DNA from: an uncultured Bacteroidota bacterium
GTDB lineage: Bacteria; Bacteroidota; Bacteroidia; Chitinophagales; Chitinophagaceae
NCBI GenBank assembly: GCA_903824725.1
Contig: CAIJXU010000043.1
Coordinates: 1 to 64,000 of the forward strand
DNA: 64,000 bases
Direction of reading: 5' to 3'
The notes under the pieces are model-generated. The model saw only the letters and a list, made by a program, of their open reading frames with translations, ran no database searches and had not been told where the DNA came from. The translations under genes and the position numbers were made by a program. Positions 46,929-56,501 of the stretch are shown here, piece after piece (position 1 is the stretch's first letter; each line of letters begins with the position of its first letter).

Positions 46929-49064
46929 TTAGCTGATGGTGCTGCCTGCTGCAATAGCATCTTGAGGTTGTACAAAATATAATTTTCCATTGGCGTCTTC
47001 GGCCAATAAAATCATTCCCTTGCTTTCAATACCACGCATTTTACGGGGTGCTAAATTAGCCACCACCACTACTTGCTTTCCTATCAGTTCCTCAGGATTA
47101 AAATGCATTGCAATGCCAGATAAGATGGTTCTCTTTTCAAAACCAAGGTCCACTTCAAGTTGTAATAGCTTATCTGCTTTTTCTACTTTTTTGGCTTCCA
47201 AAATGGTACCTACGCGTAAATCAACTTTACCAAAGTCGTCAAAGACGATCTCGGGTTTTAAAGCTTTTGCGTTATCGTCGGCCGTCGTGTTTGCGTCGGG
47301 TGTGTTGTTTGTATCCATCGTATTTTTTTTCTGAGTTAGGTTGCTGCGCAACTGTGTTAATTCTGCTTCAATTTCCTCATCTTCAATTTTTCTAAATAAT
47401 AATTCAGGAGCGCGTAAGGTATAACCCACTTTTAATAAATTAAAATTACCCGCATTTTCCCAAGCCAGCATTTTGTCGACCACCTTCATCAAGTAGCACA
47501 TTTTTTTTGCTGTAAAAGGTAAAAAAGGATTTACTAAAATGGCTAAGTTGGCGCACAACTGTAAACAAGCATGCATGCAATTGTCAATTTTAGCTTGCGC
47601 TGTTGGATCGGTATCAATACTTTTAGCTAAAATCCAGGGTTCTTTTTTCTGCATATACTGATTGCCTATTCGCGCTAGGTTAATCACTTCAAATTGAGCT
47701 TCTCTAAATTTATATAACTCCAGTAGCTCTGTTATTTTTTCCTTACTGTCTTTCACACTTTGTAAAATAGCCTCATCTTCTGCATCTAAAAATTCAGTAT
47801 GAATTTTAGGCACTTTACCATTGCATAACTTATGCATCAATACCCATGTTCTATTTACAAAATTGGCAAAAATGCTTACTAATTCACCATTCACCGATTC
47901 TTGAAATCCTTTCCAAGTAAATTCGCTGTCCTTGGATTCGGGTGCAATGGCAGTTAAATAAAAGCGCAAACTATCTGCTAATCCAGTACCCCCATTTTCT
48001 TTTTTAATCCAATGGTTAATATAATCGTCCATCTCAATACTCCAACCTTTGGAAGTACTCATTTTATCGCCTTCTAAATTCATGAATTCATTTGCAGGCA
48101 CATTTTCTGGTAAAATATGACCATGCAATTTTAGCATGATAGGAAAAATAATACAATGAAAAACAATATTGTCTTTACCAATAAAATGCACCAATTTGGT
48201 TTCGGAATCATTCCAATAGGGTGACCAATCCCTTCCATTATTCAATGCCCATTGTTTTGTTGCACTAATGTATCCAATGGGTGCATCAAACCAAACATAT
48301 AATACTTTTCCATCCCCACCCGCAACGGGTACTTTTACACCCCAGTCTAGGTCACGCGTCACTGCCCTTGCTTGCAATCCACCTTCAATCCAACTTTTAC
48401 ATTGGCCTACAACTGCCGCTCGCCAATCATTCGCATGCGTTTTTAAAATCCAATCGCGTAAAAAATCTTCATGTTTATTTAAAGGCAAATACCAATGCGT
48501 TGTTTCTTTTTTAATCGGAGAATTTCCACTTAAAGTACTTACGGGATTAATTAATTCTTCGGGGCTTAAGCTTTTACCACACTTTTCACATTGGTCACCA
48601 TAAGCTTCGTTATGTCCACAGTTGGGGCAGGTCCCTTTAATATACCTGTCTGCTAAAAATTGATTGGCTGCTTCGTCAAAATATTGCAAAGAGGTTTTAG
48701 TTTCTAAATCTCCTTTTGCTTCTAGATCTTTAAAAAAGGCACTAGCAGTTTCATGGTGTAAAGCATCGCTTGTGCGATGGTAAATATCAAATTCAATTCC
48801 TAAGTCCTTAAAATTTTGCTCAATGATGGGATGGTACTTATCAATAATGGCTTGTGCAGTAGTCCCTTCCTTGGTAGCTTGAATGGGAATGGCAGTGCCA
48901 TGTTCGTCACTTCCGCATACAAAAACAACATCTCTATTTTGAGCTTTCAAATATCGTACATAGATATCCGCTGGTAAGTAAGCACCTGCTAAATGACCAA
49001 TATGCTTTAAACCATTGGCATAAGGCAGGGCAGCGGTAATCAAATATCTTTTTGGCGTGTTCAT
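46929..49064 (-). CDS. metG: Methionyl-tRNA synthetase
   Basis: It charges initiator and elongator tRNA-Met. It has 711 aa. The HIGH motif is in YANGLKHIGHLAGAY (about 15-29), the zinc knuckle is CPNCGHNEAYGDQCEKCG (about 146-163), and the KMSKS motif appears as DKMSTSKGW (about 337). A C-terminal tRNA-binding EMAP/Trbp111 domain (about 605-711, VDLRVGTILEAKKVEKAD) is joined by a Thr/Asn/Asp-rich linker. A -7 element lies 5 nt before the ATG. Confidence 0.96.
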   Translation of the reverse strand: MNTPKRYLITAALPYANGLKHIGHLAGAYLPADIYVRYLKAQNRDVVFVCGSDEHGTAIPIQATKEGTTAQAIIDKYHPIIEQNFKDLGIEFDIYHRTSDALHHETASAFFKDLEAKGDLETKTSLQYFDEAANQFLADRYIKGTCPNCGHNEAYGDQCEKCGKSLSPEELINPVSTLSGNSPIKKETTHWYLPLNKHEDFLRDWILKTHANDWRAAVVGQCKSWIEGGLQARAVTRDLDWGVKVPVAGGDGKVLYVWFDAPIGYISATKQWALNNGRDWSPYWNDSETKLVHFIGKDNIVFHCIIFPIMLKLHGHILPENVPANEFMNLEGDKMSTSKGWSIEMDDYINHWIKKENGGTGLADSLRFYLTAIAPESKDSEFTWKGFQESVNGELVSIFANFVNRTWVLMHKLCNGKVPKIHTEFLDAEDEAILQSVKDSKEKITELLELYKFREAQFEVINLARIGNQYMQKKEPWILAKSIDTDPTAQAKIDNCMHACLQLCANLAILVNPFLPFTAKKMCYLMKVVDKMLAWENAGNFNLLKVGYTLRAPELLFRKIEDEEIEAELTQLRSNLTQKKNTMDTNNTPDANTTADDNAKALKPEIVFDDFGKVDLRVGTILEAKKVEKADKLLQLEVDLGFEKRTILSGIAMHFNPEELIGKQVVVVANLAPRKMRGIESKGMILLAEDANGKLYFVQPQDAIAAGSTIS

Positions 49065-49069
49065 TGCTG

Positions 49070-49077
49070 CAAAAGTA
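49070..49077 (-). promoter_or_regulatory. -7 promoter element 5 nt from the metG start
   Basis: TACTTTTG on the minus strand is an exact match. CAGCA separates it from the metG ATG, and a TTG lies 19 nt upstream of it (49097-49099), fitting a -33 element placed inside the neighbouring gene. Confidence 0.5.
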
Positions 49078-49078
49078 C

Positions 49079-49086
49079 TTAATTTG
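49079..49086 (+). promoter_or_regulatory. -7-like element 4 nt from the S66 peptidase start
   Basis: TTAATTTG (one base off TAnnTTTG, or TA-n-TTTG) is followed by TGTT and the ATG at 49091. It is back to back with the metG box. Confidence 0.35.
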
Positions 49087-49090
49087 TGTT

Positions 49091-49993
49091 ATGATTCAAC
49101 CGCCCAACCTCTTTCCTGGAGACACTATTGGAATCACCTGTCCAGCAGGATCTATCGCATTGGAAAAGGTCCAAAATTGTATCCAAACCCTTGAGAAATG
49201 GGGTTTTCAAGTAAAAGTGGGCAAAACAGTAGGTAGCCAACAGGATTGTTTTTCGGCTACTGACCAAGAAAGAGCCGCCGAATTGCAACAAATGTTAGAC
49301 GATCAAAACATCAAAGCGGTCCTTTGTGCAAGGGGTGGATATGGCCTTAGCCGTATTATTAATCAACTTCAATTTTCGGGGTTTAACCAATCGCCTAAAT
49401 GGGTCATTGGATTTAGTGATATTACGGTGTTACATGCTGCTATCCAAGAGCAAAACACAATGAGTATTCATGGACCCATGGCAGCCGCTTTTAGTAAAGG
49501 GGAGGAGGGTGCGCCATTTATTGCGTCTTTAAAAAATTGCTTAGTCGGGGAAAGTCAAATGATACAAGCAAATACTCATTCATTAAATACCCCAGGTTCC
49601 GCTACTGCGCCGCTTATTGGAGGTAATTTATGTATGATGGCACATTTAATTGGCTCCTCCATTTCACTAGATACAAAGGGTAAAATATTATTTATTGAAG
49701 AAGTAGGCGAAGCACATTATAATATTGATCGAATGATGATTCAATGTAAAAATGCTGGATTGTTTGAAGGTTTGGCAGGCTTAGTGGTGGGTGGATTTAC
49801 CGAATTAAAAGATAAGGCAGATCAGTTTGGTGCTACTGCTTATGAAATTATAAAAGGGCATCTTTTGCATCAACCTTATCCAATTTGTTTTGATTTCCCG
49901 ATAAGTCATGCCTTGCAAAATTATGCAGTGAAGGAAGGTGGGATGTACCAATTGGAAGTAAAAGCAACGGGGAGCAGTTTGACTGAGCTATAA
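49091..49993 (+). CDS. ldcA: LD-carboxypeptidase (peptidase S66, LdcA-like)
   Basis: It removes the terminal D-Ala from muropeptide tetrapeptides in cell wall recycling. It has 300 aa from MIQPPNLFPGDTIGIT. The nucleophile Ser lies in VIGFSDITVLHA, a Glu lies in LFIEEVGEAHYNIDRMM, and the His lies in FPISHALQNYAVKEGG. CARGGYGLSRII precedes the Ser motif. The in-frame start at 49052 lies within the first codons of metG and before the promoter box, so I rejected it. Confidence 0.88.
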   Translation: MIQPPNLFPGDTIGITCPAGSIALEKVQNCIQTLEKWGFQVKVGKTVGSQQDCFSATDQERAAELQQMLDDQNIKAVLCARGGYGLSRIINQLQFSGFNQSPKWVIGFSDITVLHAAIQEQNTMSIHGPMAAAFSKGEEGAPFIASLKNCLVGESQMIQANTHSLNTPGSATAPLIGGNLCMMAHLIGSSISLDTKGKILFIEEVGEAHYNIDRMMIQCKNAGLFEGLAGLVVGGFTELKDKADQFGATAYEIIKGHLLHQPYPICFDFPISHALQNYAVKEGGMYQLEVKATGSSLTEL

Positions 49994-50079
49994 ATTCCGC
50001 TTATATATTTTTATTCTAGAATCTATTAAACTAGCGTTAATATTAAGGCTCTTGGCACCTAGGCATCTAAATATTGTAT

Positions 50080-50087
50080 TAAATTTG
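50080..50087 (+). promoter_or_regulatory. Putative -7 promoter element of the secreted aromatic-rich protein gene
   Basis: TAAATTTG is an exact match, 20 nt before the ATG at 50108. Confidence 0.5.
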
Positions 50088-50107
50088 TGTAAATAAATTC
50101 GAATGCT

Positions 50108-51679
50108 ATGAAAAAGTCAGTTTTCTCTTTTTTTATTGCCCTATTGATTGGAGGTCATATGGGTTGGGCGCAGTCCTATGTTGCTGCTGCGATCGAAAAA
50201 ACCGATAAGGAGTCAATGCAGTATGAGATTTTAGGAAAAGTGGGAAGTCGCTATTGGGTGTTTAAAAACAATGACGGTATTTCAACTATTGCACAGTATA
50301 ATGATCAAATGCAATTAGTGAAGCAAAATGATTTGGCTTTTTTACCAAAGGGTTTAAATGGATTGGAGTTTATAGCAAATGCAGATCATGTTTTTGTTTT
50401 TTATCAAATACAAATAAAAACGACAGTGTATGCGGCCTTGGCAAAATTAAATGCAGATGGTCAGTTAATAGGGGAGCCTAAAATATTGGATACTGCCGAA
50501 AAAATTAGACCAGGCGCTGGCACTAAGGTTTTTAATTTATTACAAAGCGATGACCATAAAAAAATATTATTATTTAGTGTAAACACAACTAAAGCGTCTG
50601 CAATAAAAGTTAAAACACTTTCATTTGATAATAATTTTACAAAAATCGGAGAATCTGAAATAACGGTGAGTGCTCAAAATAAAAAAAGCGCACTTTCTGA
50701 TTTTGCATTAGATAATCAAGGAAATTTATTTTGCTTACGAAATATGACTCAAGCTGATATGGCTCCTGCCGTAAGTTTATTGTATTTGTCAGCCGATGGC
50801 AAGGAAGTGATTGAATCAGCTATTGTGAATAATAGTTTATTGTTGGATAATATAAGACTCAAGATAGATAATGAAAAAGGGCATGTGATTTTAAATTCTT
50901 TTTATGCTACTGAAAAAAGAGGACATGTGGAAGGATTGTATTCTTATTTATGGGACATTGCTTCAAAAAAAGAAATCATAACCAATGCCAATCGATTTAC
51001 TGATTTCAACAGAGGAGCGGTCTCAAGTAAACGAAATTTAAAAGATGTATTTGATACTTATTATTTAGATAGAGTAACAACACAAGGGGATGGCAGTTAT
51101 GTGGTGATAGCCGAAGCTGCTGATTCCTATTCTAATCAGAACAGCTATTTTTCAAGATGGGATTTTTATTATGGGGGTGCATTTTACAATCCATATATGT
51201 TTAACTATTGGAATAGGCCTTTTGGTTTTTATCCCTGGGCTAGATTTGGATGGGGCATGAGTCCATGGTCATTTAATGTTTGGGGTAATCCATTCGCATT
51301 TTATGGATATCCAAGCGTGACCTATAATGCAAAAAATATATCATTATTATCTTTTGATGCTAAAGGAAATTTGCAATCCATCAAAACCATCGACAAATCA
51401 CAATCGGATCTAAATGTAGATCAGTTTATTGGGTATGGTACTATTGAAAACAAGGAAGGAATTCATTTCATCTACCACCAAAAACAAAAAGGCAAACATG
51501 AGTTGGTATTTAACAGCTTAAATAAACAAGGGCAGTTGGAAAAGGGTATGGTGGTTATGGCCAACGAGAAAAAATATGAATGGATGCCGCGTATGTTAAA
51601 GCAAGTGGGTGACAAAGAAGCAATTTTACCTTATCAATATAAAAGTAAAATTGGTTTTGCAAAAGTTCAATTTAAATAA
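50108..51679 (+). CDS. Secreted protein of unknown function with aromatic-rich segment
   Basis: I do not recognise this family. It has 523 aa with a clear signal peptide ending MGWAQ (22). The first 300 residues look like beta-propeller-like repeats (short strands with LxxLSADGKEVIES, LLSFDAKGNLQSIKTID). Residues about 347-405 are exceptional: 24 of 58 are Trp, Phe or Tyr, with Gly, Asn and Pro between. The C-terminal part returns to ordinary composition. It is 6 nt upstream of a polytopic membrane protein gene, so the two are probably one operon. It is likely periplasmic or surface exposed. Confidence 0.8.
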   Translation: MKKSVFSFFIALLIGGHMGWAQSYVAAAIEKTDKESMQYEILGKVGSRYWVFKNNDGISTIAQYNDQMQLVKQNDLAFLPKGLNGLEFIANADHVFVFYQIQIKTTVYAALAKLNADGQLIGEPKILDTAEKIRPGAGTKVFNLLQSDDHKKILLFSVNTTKASAIKVKTLSFDNNFTKIGESEITVSAQNKKSALSDFALDNQGNLFCLRNMTQADMAPAVSLLYLSADGKEVIESAIVNNSLLLDNIRLKIDNEKGHVILNSFYATEKRGHVEGLYSYLWDIASKKEIITNANRFTDFNRGAVSSKRNLKDVFDTYYLDRVTTQGDGSYVVIAEAADSYSNQNSYFSRWDFYYGGAFYNPYMFNYWNRPFGFYPWARFGWGMSPWSFNVWGNPFAFYGYPSVTYNAKNISLLSFDAKGNLQSIKTIDKSQSDLNVDQFIGYGTIENKEGIHFIYHQKQKGKHELVFNSLNKQGQLEKGMVVMANEKKYEWMPRMLKQVGDKEAILPYQYKSKIGFAKVQFK

Positions 51680-51685
51680 TTCATT

Positions 51686-52657
51686 GTGGTTTTTTTATAC
51701 AGAGACAGGTCCGATATTAATTTAATTTTTATACTTTTATTAAGTGTAATGGTGCATTTTCATCAATGGATGACACCGCCCATTGTTGTTGCGACCGAAT
51801 CGGATGGTTTATTAGCCTATTTTTTAATTCATTATGTTAAGCCACTATCTCCTTTGGTACTTGGTTTATTTTTTCAGGTGCTTATCTTAAGTCAAGCCAT
51901 CAGATTAAATGTTTTGTTGAGTCAATTCAAAATGTTTCAACAAGTAAGTTATTTACCTGCGTTTACATATATCTTATTAACTGCACTTTTTCCTTATTGG
52001 GATGTGATTAGTGCGGGCTTAATTGCCAATACATTGGTGATTTGGATTTTAATAAAACTATTAAGGTTGTATGATCAAACCCAACCCAAAACCCTTGAAT
52101 TTAATATTGGATTAATTGTTGGAGGTTCTATATTATTATATGAACCCATTGCTATTTTAATTCCAGTTGTTTTATTTGCATTAACCATCATTCGCCCCTT
52201 CAAGTTAACAGAATGGCTAGTACTATTAATGGGCATTTTATTACCTTATTATTTTTTATTCGCTTTTATATTTTTAACCAATCAAGGAACTGAGTTAAGA
52301 CACTTTTTACCAAAGTTAGATTGGAAAAATCCGTTGGTTCAACCCGAATTAAATGTCATTTTAGCCCTTGTCGTTATAGGAGTACAGTTGTTAGTAGGAT
52401 TTTATTATTGGCAACAACAACAAACCCGATTTATAATACAGGTTCGAAAATATTGGGGGGTATTATTTTTGGTATTATTGGTTTGCTTTTTCCAGCCCAT
52501 CGTTTTTTCGGCACAAGCCTTATATGCATCTGCTATTATTTTAACCCCACTTACTTGTTTTATTACTTTTGCCTATACAACCCCTAAAAGACTACTTATA
52601 CCTAATATTTTATTTTGGATGGCTGTTTTGGTTATTGTGTATAACCACCTTGCATAA
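51686..52657 (+). CDS. Polytopic membrane protein (DUF6427-like)
   Basis: It has 323 aa with about nine predicted helices and few charged residues. The start is GTG at 51686, 6 nt after the upstream gene. Motifs such as FRDRS/YRDRSDINL at the N-terminus and ILLYEPIAILIPVVLFALTIIRPF in the middle recall the Bacteroidota DUF6427 family, from memory only. The function is unknown. It is probably co-transcribed with the secreted aromatic-rich protein. Confidence 0.65.
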   Translation: MVFLYRDRSDINLIFILLLSVMVHFHQWMTPPIVVATESDGLLAYFLIHYVKPLSPLVLGLFFQVLILSQAIRLNVLLSQFKMFQQVSYLPAFTYILLTALFPYWDVISAGLIANTLVIWILIKLLRLYDQTQPKTLEFNIGLIVGGSILLYEPIAILIPVVLFALTIIRPFKLTEWLVLLMGILLPYYFLFAFIFLTNQGTELRHFLPKLDWKNPLVQPELNVILALVVIGVQLLVGFYYWQQQQTRFIIQVRKYWGVLFLVLLVCFFQPIVFSAQALYASAIILTPLTCFITFAYTTPKRLLIPNILFWMAVLVIVYNHLA

Positions 52658-52694
52658 GTGAAGAATTTACCCTGATTAAGCAGGCATTATTTGT

Positions 52695-52702
52695 TAACTT
52701 TG
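52695..52702 (+). promoter_or_regulatory. Putative -7 promoter element of purQ
   Basis: TAACTTTG is an exact match, 39 nt before the purQ ATG. I see no purine riboswitch in the short leader. Confidence 0.5.
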
Positions 52703-52741
52703 TACCTTAAATGAATACCCTAAAATCTTAATCTTTATTTT

Positions 52742-53404
52742 ATGAAATTTGGTGTTTTAGTATTTCCCGGATCTAATTGTGACAGAGACATGCAAGATGC
52801 GTTAGAAAAAGACCTTGGTGCCAAAGTTGAGATGTTGTGGCATAAGGATAGTGATTTGTCCCATTTTACTAATGAGGATTGCATTGTCCTTCCTGGAGGG
52901 TTTTCCTATGGTGATTATTTGCGTTGTGGCGCCATTGCAAAGTTTAGTCCTATGATGCAGTCGGTGATCGCATTTGCAAACAAAGGGGGTAAAGTATTGG
53001 GCGTTTGTAATGGCTTTCAAATATTATGTGAAAGCGGATTATTACCAGGTGCTTTATTGCAAAATGCCAATCAACAATTTATTTGTAAAAATGTATTTAT
53101 AAAGTCAGACAAAAGCGCAGCATTACAAATCCCCATTGCGCATGGGGAGGGCAGGTATTTTGCAGATGAAGCCACTTTGAATCATCTTGAAAAAAATAAT
53201 CAAATTTTATTTAAATATTGTGATGCAGAAGGTAAGGTTGGAGGCGCATCTAATCCAAATGGTTCTACTTGGGATATTGCAGGTATTTGTAATGATCAAC
53301 GCAATGTTTTTGGAATGATGCCGCATCCTGAACGCGCCACTTCTGCTTCCTTGAGCAATATAGATGGCAAAGAAATATTTAAGATACTAGGGTTATTAAA
53401 TTAA
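52742..53404 (+). CDS. purQ: Phosphoribosylformylglycinamidine synthase subunit PurQ
   Basis: This glutaminase subunit supplies ammonia to PurL in purine synthesis. It has 220 aa. The class I amidotransferase triad is Cys89 (GVCNGFQIL), His195 and Glu197 (MMPHPERA); HGEGRYF is at 134-140. It is the split, small-subunit form rather than the fused PurL type, and purL and purS are not in the window. Confidence 0.94.
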   Translation: MKFGVLVFPGSNCDRDMQDALEKDLGAKVEMLWHKDSDLSHFTNEDCIVLPGGFSYGDYLRCGAIAKFSPMMQSVIAFANKGGKVLGVCNGFQILCESGLLPGALLQNANQQFICKNVFIKSDKSAALQIPIAHGEGRYFADEATLNHLEKNNQILFKYCDAEGKVGGASNPNGSTWDIAGICNDQRNVFGMMPHPERATSASLSNIDGKEIFKILGLLN

Positions 53405-53421
53405 AATTGTAAATGGTTAAT

Positions 53422-53871
53422 ATGAAAAAATATATTTTATTCAGCTTTGTATTCGCAATTAGCTTGGGGCTTCAAGCACAAAGAATGAATCCAGTAAAGT
53501 GGACTTTCGAGGCGGTAAAAAAAGCAGATAAACAATACGATATCATTTTGACTGCGAATGTTGAAGCACCTTGGCATATTTATTCTCAACATGTAAAAAA
53601 TGGCCCTATACCAACGGATATTCAGTTTAAGTCCAACCCACTTGTGCAAATCAAAGGCGAACCAAAGGAATTGGGTAAGTTAGAAAAAATGTATGACAAG
53701 AATTTTGATACTGAATTAATGTTTTTTAGTGGTAAAGTGCAATTTGTGCAAGCCATTACATTAAAAGTAGCAAGCAAAACGAAGTTGACAGGGAATATCG
53801 AGTATCAAGTTTGTAATGACGAAAAATGTTTGCCTTCTATTAAAATGCCATTTGAAGTAGCTATAAAATAA
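53422..53871 (+). CDS. Stand-alone DsbD N-terminal-domain-like protein
   Basis: It has 149 aa from MKKYILFSFVFAI; an ATG three codons earlier (53413) is possible. The signal peptide ends near LQAQ. The body matches the immunoglobulin-like N-terminal domain of DsbD (ANVEAPWHIYSQHV, ...GNIEYQVCNDEKCLP), with a probable redox pair Cys131 and Cys136. It is 24 bp before dsbD, whose own N-domain lacks such a pair. It likely relays reductant in the periplasm, by inference. Confidence 0.82.
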   Translation: MKKYILFSFVFAISLGLQAQRMNPVKWTFEAVKKADKQYDIILTANVEAPWHIYSQHVKNGPIPTDIQFKSNPLVQIKGEPKELGKLEKMYDKNFDTELMFFSGKVQFVQAITLKVASKTKLTGNIEYQVCNDEKCLPSIKMPFEVAIK

Positions 53872-53895
53872 GGCCCCATTCTAAAAATATTCACT

Positions 53896-55824
53896 TTGAA
53901 TAAGATTTATTCTTTCTTGATGAGCGTTGGCTTATTGTTTTTCATGTTGAGCGCTCATGCTCAATCTGAAAATCTTGTAAAAGTGATAGCGCAAGCGGGT
54001 ATTGTCAATGATAGCACTTATTCATTAAAGGCCAGCCTGCAATTGGAAAAGGGTTGGCATATATACGGGGATAATCCAGATGGCATTAAAGCACCTAGTT
54101 TTTCGATTCAATTAGAATCTGTAAAATTACAAGCAGCTCCTACTTATTCTATTCAACCTATTACCCAACCGGATCCAATATTTAATAAAGCAAATGTTTT
54201 TATTAATTCATTTGACCTATTTCAAAATTTCAAAATCAATGGCTTTCAGCCAGATAGTATAAAAGGCATCGTACTTTTAAATGTAGCCAAAGAGGATCAA
54301 TTTTATGCATTAGAATTACCCTTTTCGGTAGGATTGGCGAATGGTAAAAAGGCATCGGGCTTTCAAATATTACTACCAAGCAGTTCCACGGCGGCACCAG
54401 CTAATTCTTGTGGTACAGTGACAACGAATACCAGTGATTCATCAGGTTGGGCAGTGTTTTTATTAGGTTTCTTAGGCGGACTCATTGCCTTAATTACACC
54501 ATGTGTATTCCCAATGATACCAGTGACGGTTTCCTTTTTTACTAAAAGATCAAAAACAAAAAAACAAGGTATTGTAAATGGTTTATTATACGGGCTAAGT
54601 ATTTTTTTAATTTATGTTTTAGCAAGTGTTCCCTTTCATGTGATGGGCAATGTGCAACCAGAAATTTTTAACAGCATTTCTACTAATCCTTGGTTAAATA
54701 TTATTTTCTTTATCATATTTATCTTTTTTAGTATTTCCTTTTTTGGATTTTTCGAAATCACTTTACCTAGTGGCATTGCAAACAAGGCCGATTCAAAAAG
54801 CGGACTAGGAAGTTTGGGCGGAATTTTTTTCATGGCCATCACCTTAGCCATTGTATCTTTTTCATGCACAGGACCCATTTTAGGAACCTTGTTGGTAGGT
54901 TCTTTGCAAGGAGGCGCTTGGGCATTAACGCAGGGTATGGCTGGTTTTGGTATTGCATTAGCTTTGCCTTTTTCTTTGTTTGCGATATTCCCACAATGGC
55001 TACAAAGTTTACCTAAGTCGGGTGGTTGGTTGGATACGGTAAAAAAAGTATTAGCATTTTTAGAATTAGCCTTGGCATTTAAATTTTTATCTAATGCCGA
55101 TTTGGTTCAACATTGGGGTTTATTAAAACGAGAAGTATTTATTGGTATTTGGGCCATCATCAGTGTTGGATTAGCCTTGTATTTAAGGGGTGTCTTATTA
55201 TTACCACACGATGTTAAAGGTGCTAAAATAAGTAGAGGCCGCAAATGGGCTTCAGATGGTGTCATTATTTTTAGTCTTATTTTATTTTTGGGCATCGCCC
55301 CTAAAAATGCATACTTATTAAAATTTTTAAGTGGCTTTCCGCCTCCTACTCATTATAGTTTGTTTGCAGATAAAAAGGACCAACATGGATTGCAAGCCAA
55401 TGTGGTCAATGATTATGAACAAGCTGTACAATTATCAAAACAACAAAATAAACCCATCCTCATTGATTTTACGGGTTGGGCTTGTGTGAATTGTCGTAAG
55501 ATGGAAGAAAATGTTTGGACCGATCCTGCGGTCATGTCTTATATACAAACTCATTTTATCTTAGTATCATTATACGTGGATGATAAAGCGATGCTGCCAG
55601 TAGAGAAAAGGTTTACTTATACCAATAAGTTAGGACAGGCAAAGGACATTAATAGCGTGGGTGATTTGTGGGCTACTTTTCAGTCCGAAAATTTTAATCA
55701 AGTCACACAGCCATTATATGTAGTCATGGGCACGGATCAAAAATTAGCCTCCAACCCTGTTGGCTATACTCCTAATGTTGAAGAATATTTGGCTTGGCTA
55801 CAATGTAGCGCTAATAAAAAATAG
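53896..55824 (+). CDS. dsbD: Thiol:disulfide interchange protein DsbD
   Basis: It moves electrons from cytoplasmic thioredoxin to the periplasm. It has 642 aa. The signal peptide ends near AHAQ (23); the N-domain (25-150) keeps the fold (LEKGWHIYGDNP) but has no cysteine pair. The transmembrane domain (about 183-480) has Cys203 (LITPCVFPMIPV) and Cys324 (SFSCTGPILG). The C-terminal thioredoxin domain has Cys530-Val-Asn-Cys533. The start is taken as TTG 53896, which gives a proper signal peptide (MNKIYSFLMS); an ATG at 53920 would leave it without a charged end. Confidence 0.92.
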   Translation: MNKIYSFLMSVGLLFFMLSAHAQSENLVKVIAQAGIVNDSTYSLKASLQLEKGWHIYGDNPDGIKAPSFSIQLESVKLQAAPTYSIQPITQPDPIFNKANVFINSFDLFQNFKINGFQPDSIKGIVLLNVAKEDQFYALELPFSVGLANGKKASGFQILLPSSSTAAPANSCGTVTTNTSDSSGWAVFLLGFLGGLIALITPCVFPMIPVTVSFFTKRSKTKKQGIVNGLLYGLSIFLIYVLASVPFHVMGNVQPEIFNSISTNPWLNIIFFIIFIFFSISFFGFFEITLPSGIANKADSKSGLGSLGGIFFMAITLAIVSFSCTGPILGTLLVGSLQGGAWALTQGMAGFGIALALPFSLFAIFPQWLQSLPKSGGWLDTVKKVLAFLELALAFKFLSNADLVQHWGLLKREVFIGIWAIISVGLALYLRGVLLLPHDVKGAKISRGRKWASDGVIIFSLILFLGIAPKNAYLLKFLSGFPPPTHYSLFADKKDQHGLQANVVNDYEQAVQLSKQQNKPILIDFTGWACVNCRKMEENVWTDPAVMSYIQTHFILVSLYVDDKAMLPVEKRFTYTNKLGQAKDINSVGDLWATFQSENFNQVTQPLYVVMGTDQKLASNPVGYTPNVEEYLAWLQCSANKK

Positions 55825-55841
55825 CAAATAAAATAATGGAG

Positions 55842-56423
55842 CTATAAAGTCATACCACGCTCGTTCATCATCTTTCTTAAATTAATTAAGCCATAACGCA
55901 TTCTTCCTAAAGCGGTATTGATGCTGCAGTTGGTCATTTGAGCAATTTCTTTAAAACTCAAGTTGGCATAATGTCTTAAAACGATAATTTCTCTTTGCTC
56001 TTCGGGTAATAAATCAACCAATGATTGAATATTTTTATGTGTTTGCGAGCGCGTCATTTTATAATCAGCAGGATGATCCGAATGCTTAATGATTTCAAAT
56101 AAATCTTGATCATCGCTTGTTTTAATAGTAGGTGTTCTTTTTACTTTTCTAAAATGGTCGATACAAAAATTATGAGAAATGCGTAATGCCCAAGGTAAAA
56201 ACTTCCCTTCCTCGGCATATTTTTTTTGCTTGATATTGTCAATAATTTTTATAAAAATTTCTTGAATCAAATCCTCGGCCAAGTAGCTGTCTTTTACCAT
56301 AAATAAAATGGTATTGTATATTTTTTCTTGGTATCTATCAATTAAAGTGTCAAAGGCGCGGGTATTGCCAGCTTGAAAGGATTCAATTAATTCATAATCG
56401 GTGAGAAGTACGGTCTTGTTCAT
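55842..56423 (-). CDS. ECF-type RNA polymerase sigma factor
   Basis: It has 193 aa. Region 2 has FDTLIDRYQEKIYNTILFMV and DLIQEIFIKII (about 20-73). Region 4 has LPEEQREIIVLRHYANLSFKEIAQM and the helix-turn-helix SINTALGRMRYGLINLRKM near the end. No anti-sigma gene is adjacent on either side, so control is not visible. It converges on dsbD with 17 bp between and is divergent from uvrA. Confidence 0.93.
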   Translation of the reverse strand: MNKTVLLTDYELIESFQAGNTRAFDTLIDRYQEKIYNTILFMVKDSYLAEDLIQEIFIKIIDNIKQKKYAEEGKFLPWALRISHNFCIDHFRKVKRTPTIKTSDDQDLFEIIKHSDHPADYKMTRSQTHKNIQSLVDLLPEEQREIIVLRHYANLSFKEIAQMTNCSINTALGRMRYGLINLRKMMNERGMTL

Positions 56424-56485
56424 GCTTTGTTTTTTATAGTAGTTCGGTAGTTAGTATTGGAAAATTACTTGCTAATTGGGTTGTA

Positions 56486-56501
56486 TTTCCACTTGTGGAA
56501 A
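56486..56501. promoter_or_regulatory. Inverted repeat between the sigma factor gene and uvrA
   Basis: TTTCCAC and GTGGAAA are perfect 7-bp arms around TT. CTATCCACA, one base off a DnaA box, lies 20 nt downstream (56522-56530). It may be an operator for one or both divergent genes. Confidence 0.35.
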
